Source: Sanchytrium tribonematis (lineage: Eukaryota; Sanchytriomycota; Sanchytriomycetes; Sanchytriales; Sanchytriaceae). Taken from it: a stretch of 31,852 nt of DNA. A model generated the notes under the pieces. It made no database searches, was not told the origin of the DNA, and saw only the letters and a program-made list of their open reading frames with translations. The position numbers and the translations under genes were made by a program. Every line of letters begins with the position of its first letter. Within the stretch, counting starts at the first letter, position 1. Location: positions 1 to 31,852 of the forward strand of contig JADGIG010000047.1 in assembly GCA_018985235.1 (NCBI GenBank). Direction: 5' to 3'. Of the stretch, positions 28,597-31,852 are shown one piece after another.

Positions 28597-28937
28597 CAAA
28601 AGACTCAAGTAGAAGATTATCGATGGAAATGCAGCTATTTATACTTTTATCAGCCAATCATAAATCTTAATACCAAAAGGAGATTGATTGCTGTTGATTG
28701 GACGACGCTCTGATAAGCCAATCATGGGAATTCAATTTACTTTTTCTGGGTAAATCATAGACATCAATTGGCTCTTGACTAATTTTTTTGGATTGCCAAG
28801 ACACGATTACCTTGCTTTTGTTTGAAAGTAAATTTTTGGAAACAAATCACCTACTCCTCATATTTTTTATCTTTTTCATTCGGCTATTGGACAGTCCTCG
28901 TGATCTTTTATATCCATAACAAATACCTCCTTCAATC
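28597..28937. promoter_or_regulatory. Divergent promoter between ABC transporter and eIF5A, with several CCAAT boxes
   Basis: 341 bases, the largest gap in the window. AGCCAATCAT occurs twice as a direct repeat (28652-28661 and 28716-28725). GATTGG at 28696-28701 and ATTGGCT at 28767-28773 are inverted copies of the core. CCAAT boxes are bound by the NF-Y/HAP complex in fungi and animals. Their number fits strong expression of eIF5A; their position nearer the transporter leaves the target gene open. No open frame of note is seen. Confidence 0.6.
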
Positions 28938-29405
28938 ATGTCCGATCACGAATTCGAAGCCGTAGACAGTGGTGCATCAAAGACCTACCCAATGCAAGCT
29001 AGTGCCTTGCGAAAGAATGGCTTTGTTGTAATTAAAGGTAGACCTTGTAAAATTGTCGATATGTCTACTTCTAAAACTGGAAAGCATGGGCATGCTAAAA
29101 TTCATATGGTTGCTGTTGATATTTTCACTGGAAAAAAATACGAAGATATCACTCCTTCTACTGCTAATATGGATGTTCCTCATGTATCCAGAAGTGAGTA
29201 TACTTTGATTGATATCGATACTGATGATGGATTTTTATCACTAATGGAAGCCAATGGTGACACCAAGGATGATATCAAGTTGCCAACTGACGATTTGGGT
29301 AAGACATTACAGGCTGATTTTGACAATGGAAAGGAAATATTGGTAACAGTTGTTGCTTCAATGGGTGAAGAAGCTGTTGTCTCTTACAAAGAAGCACCAA
29401 AATAA
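28938..29405 (+). CDS. eIF5A: Translation factor eIF5A
   Basis: 155 residues in one exon, the normal length. The hypusination loop [14 protein letters not shown] is intact, with the lysine to be modified at position 49. The C-terminal OB-fold (residues about 85-150) is complete. Hypusine-containing eIF5A enters the ribosomal E site and helps peptide bond formation at stalled sequences such as polyproline, and termination. The presence of the loop implies that deoxyhypusine synthase is encoded elsewhere in the genome. The gene lies 62 bases before the copine gene. Confidence 0.97.
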   Translation: MSDHEFEAVDSGASKTYPMQASALRKNGFVVIKGRPCKIVDMSTSKTGKHGHAKIHMVAVDIFTGKKYEDITPSTANMDVPHVSRSEYTLIDIDTDDGFLSLMEANGDTKDDIKLPTDDLGKTLQADFDNGKEILVTVVASMGEEAVVSYKEAPK

Positions 29406-29467
29406 TAAATTAGATGCACATTTTATTCAAGACTTGTACTTTTATTTGAAACAAGGTAAATCCCTTG

Positions 29468-31049
29468 ATGAATTCCTCTATTGCAGTGGACCTTAAATTA
29501 AGTTGCCAGGGTCTTAAAAACAAAGACACATTCAGTAAGAGCGACCCATATATCGTGGTGTTCGAAGATTCTCGGATATTGGGGAAGACCGAAATAATCA
29601 AAGACAATTTATCCCCTGCGTTTACCAAATCCATTCAGCTGGATTATTATTTTGAAAAGGTGCAAAAGCTTCATTTTGAAATTCGTGATGATGATGGGAA
29701 TGAAAAGTATGATCATCTGGGAGAAGCTAAAGTGGTGCTCTGTGACATCGTCACTGCAGGACCTGATGGGTTTGAGGTGCCAATTTTGATAAATGGAAAA
29801 TCTCACGGAAAGCTAAAAATCAAGGCCCGAGAAATCAAAAAAGAAATGTTAAATGCATATGTAAAATTTTCTTTGAGTTGTACAAAATTGGATAAAAAAG
29901 ATTTATTCGGAAAAAGTGACCCTTATTTACTTTTGTTTAAAATTGACAAAGATGGAAGTTTGAACAAGGTTCATAAAACTGAAATAATCAAAAATACGTA
30001 TGATCCAAATTTTCAGTCATTTAAATTACCACTTTCTGATGTCGGCGAGGAAAAAGTACGACTGGAATGTTGGGATTGGGACAGAAGCTCCAAGGATGAC
30101 ATAATCGGTGCATGTGAATTCAATATGCAAGACTTTAAAAGTAAGGATGAGTATTCAGAGATTGAACTCTTCAATCCTACAAAAAAGAGTGGCAAAAGAG
30201 CCGGAATTTTGATAATTAAAAAAATTTATATACATAAAAATTGGTCATTTATAGACTTTATACAATCTGGTACGCAATTGTGCTTCTCGGTAGCAATTGA
30301 TTACACTGCAAGTAACGGGGAAATGGACAAACCAGGATCGTTGCATTATGTTGGTTCACAAAATCAACCTAGCCAAGTTCCCACTTTATATGAACAAGCA
30401 ATACAAAGTATTGGAGGTATTTTAGAATATTATGATAACGATAAACAGTTTCCATGTTATGGATTTGGTGCCAAATTTCCAAATGGAAAAGTGTCTCATG
30501 ATTTTCACTTAAATTTTAATGACAACGATCCAAATGTTTTAGGTGTTCCAGGAATTTTAACTGCTTATCGAAATTGTCTAATGAATGTCAGGCTCTTTGG
30601 TCCTACGGTAATATACATTAACATAGAATTGCGCACCTATTATTCGCAAGATGATTAGTGTATGCAAACAAGAAGGAAAAGGTGCAGAGAAGTATTTTAT
30701 TCTATTGATTTGTACAGATGGGGAATTAACAGATATGGATGAGACAATTGAGGCAATAGTCGATGCTTGTGGAAGTCCTTTATCAATTGTGATTGTAGGT
30801 ATTGGAACCGCTGATTTTGGAAAAATGAAAGTATTGGACGGTGATGAGGAAGGACTTAAGGATAAAAAGGGTCGGGCAGCCTCCAGAGACATTGTTCAGT
30901 TTGTTGCCATGAAGAATTATATGGATTTAAATGCCATAAATGTACAGCTGCCCAGTGATTTACTAGCTGAGGTTCCAAAACAACTTCTTGACTACATGCA
31001 ATTAAGAGAAGTAGGTCCAGTTTTTGAATTACCACCTGGTGAATTGTAA
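29468..31049 (+). CDS. Copine (two C2 domains and a vWA-like copine domain)
   Basis: Two exons (29468-30607 and 30627-31049) encode 520 residues, typical for copines. C2A (about 1-120) has SKSDPYIVVFED and the acidic RDDDGNEKYDHLG loop; C2B (about 130-255) has GKSDPYLLLF and CWDWDRSSKDDIIG. Both keep the aspartates that bind calcium. The copine A domain (about 265-500) begins FIQSGTQLCFSVAIDYTASNG, the MIDAS-type metal site, and includes CTDGELTDMDET. Copines move from cytosol to phosphoinositide or phosphatidylserine membranes when calcium rises and recruit partners through the A domain. With the RasGAP, CaMK-like and PH proteins it adds to the membrane-signalling content of the window. Its stop lies two bases from that of the next, opposing gene. 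Confidence 0.95.
30608..30626 (+). other. 19-nt spliceosomal intron (copine)
   Basis: GTAATATACATTAACATAG, phase 0, ending in TAACATAG. Splicing gives LFGPTNCAPIIRKM, matching the conserved copine segment GPTxFAPII; the unspliced frame loses it. Confidence 0.96.
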
Positions 31050-31051
31050 AA

Positions 31052-31306
31052 TCATGACATAAATTTATTGTTTAAACGGAAATTTTCTTCTGGTTCGTCT
31101 ATATATGGTCGAAGAATATCTCGTAATTCTTCCAAATAATCTTCTATAGTTACAACTCTTCTGTGAATTTCTCTTCTGGACTGCCTTAATTGTGATAACA
31201 TCTTTGTCGACTGACGAACAACTCTTTCGTGGGTATAATTCGATGTATTTGTATCATAATATTCTGCAAGTTCCTGTTTTAATATTCGCAAGCTTGAGGG
31301 CTTCAT
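31052..31306 (-). CDS. Small charged helical protein, unrecognised
   Basis: 84 residues from the first ATG (31306) to TGA. The sequence is rich in Arg, Glu and Leu and looks entirely helical (LRILKQELAEYYD, then RVVRQSTKMLSQLRQSRREI, then IEDYLEELRDILRPYI). The same frame is open for a further ~60 codons upstream, to a TGA near 31465, and reads plausibly (SDLELANNLGNQTRALTS) but has no ATG. The gene may therefore have an unseen first exon or begin at 31306. No acceptor fitting the local TNAYNTAG rule gives a workable joint. The stop codon is two bases from the copine stop, so the two transcripts must overlap at their 3' ends. Confidence 0.55.
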   Translation of the reverse strand: MKPSSLRILKQELAEYYDTNTSNYTHERVVRQSTKMLSQLRQSRREIHRRVVTIEDYLEELRDILRPYIDEPEENFRLNNKFMS

Positions 31307-31517
31307 GAAGAACAGGCAATTGTTTGAACAGGGGTTAAATAATGAATCTTGATTGATTTTTTGGTTTGATTGGTGTTTAAAATATGATAAAGGCGATGTC
31401 AGGGCTCGTGTTTGATTGCCCAAATTATTAGCCAGCTCTAGATCTGATGTGACACTCGAACAGACATTTCAGACAATGAAAATTACAAATACATACCATG
31501 CAGGTAAGTCATAATCA

Positions 31518-31852
31518 ATGACTGACTATCAATCTTTCAAGTCCCAAACCAAAGAAGAAAACTCTATGGATAATTTAAAGAATGATCCCATGGTCAATAA
31601 TATATTGAGCGGAATAGACGATTCCTCGAATCAAATTAAAGATTCGAATTTGAGAACTACAAGTCCAAATCTATTAGCAATACCCCTATCTCCGACTCGA
31701 AATAATATCAACAATAATCTTAAAGGTGATGCGAATGATCAGCAGCATCCTAATGCTGGAGGGGGATTGAATAACAACACATTTGAATTAATAGATTCCG
31801 ACCCTCGTTCATCTGATATGAATGTTATATTTATTAATGATACGTTGCAGTG
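31518..31852 (+). CDS. N-terminal part of an Asn/Ser/Asp-rich protein, cut by window edge
   Basis: An open frame from an ATG at 31518 runs off the right edge (about 111 codons seen, no stop). The visible part is polar and probably disordered, with Asn runs (NNINNN-like and GGGLNNN) and short Ser-Pro motifs (SPNLL, LSPTRN). Only the last residues (DMNVIFINDTL) look ordered. They faintly recall the 'xIxIND' segment that precedes the first membrane helices of P4-ATPase flippases, but too little is present to call a family. It diverges from the small gene at 31052-31306. Confidence 0.65.
   Translation, partial: MTDYQSFKSQTKEENSMDNLKNDPMVNNILSGIDDSSNQIKDSNLRTTSPNLLAIPLSPTRNNINNNLKGDANDQQHPNAGGGLNNNTFELIDSDPRSSDMNVIFINDTLQ

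Noticed and set aside
31415-31490. Minus-strand Cys-rich short frame beginning MVCICNFHC
   Set aside because: Only 23 codons, in a gap that must hold two promoters, and no acceptable splice joins it to a longer frame. Probably chance.

Overview
The window is nuclear DNA from a compact, AT-rich eukaryotic genome. It holds about 21 protein genes, most separated by 2 to 220 bases, on both strands. No tRNA, rRNA, transposon or CRISPR array was seen. TAA, TAG and TGA are all used as stops, so the code is standard. Several proteins point to the fungal side of opisthokonts: a SUR7/PalI-like four-span protein, a Gin4/Hsl1/SAD-type kinase with the fungal-style 'IGPYxLGKTLG' start, and a TRM9-type methyltransferase. 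Copine, a class C-like seven-span receptor and a BAR/RasGAP protein speak against a yeast. My best inference is an early-diverging fungus or fungal relative (Rozellomycota/aphelid/chytrid grade), but I cannot name the organism.

The most striking feature is the introns. Eight can be proved by protein-family or paralogue alignment. Each is only 19 or 20 nt, starts GT(A/T), and ends in the same octamer TNAYNTAG, which fuses a branch-point-like TNAY to the 3' splice site at fixed spacing. Their lengths are comparable to the tiny introns known from chlorarachniophyte nucleomorphs, but here they sit among ordinary nuclear genes.

Layout. 1-6065: two divergent paralogues for large surface proteins (Pmp-like beta-helix plus EGF-like module). 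The complete one continues into a seven-span class C-like receptor and an intracellular PH-like domain. 6158-9242: a BAR-PH-PH-C2-RasGAP protein. 9274-14122: an integrase-core-binding-like coiled-coil protein, the wobble-uridine tRNA methyltransferase TRM9, a small protein kinase, and Tudor-SN (SND1). 14128-18035 (minus): a possible 35-residue microprotein, a CaMKI-like kinase fused to a degenerate sphingomyelinase/DNase I-like (EEP) domain, and a U-box/RING-FHA protein. 18252-22059: a type II membrane protein, a SUR7-like protein and a GPI-anchored surface protein. 22130-24760: the septin/polarity-type kinase, ribosomal protein eL39 and the Golgi retrieval receptor RER1. 24782-28596 (minus): an ABCC/MRP transporter. 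28938-31049: eIF5A and a copine. 31052-31852: a small unrecognised gene and the 5' part of another.

The genes are not an operon or one pathway. Two loose themes recur: membrane and surface signalling (receptors, RasGAP, copine, kinases, SUR7-like, ABCC) and translation housekeeping (TRM9, eL39, eIF5A). CCAAT boxes recur in several promoter gaps.
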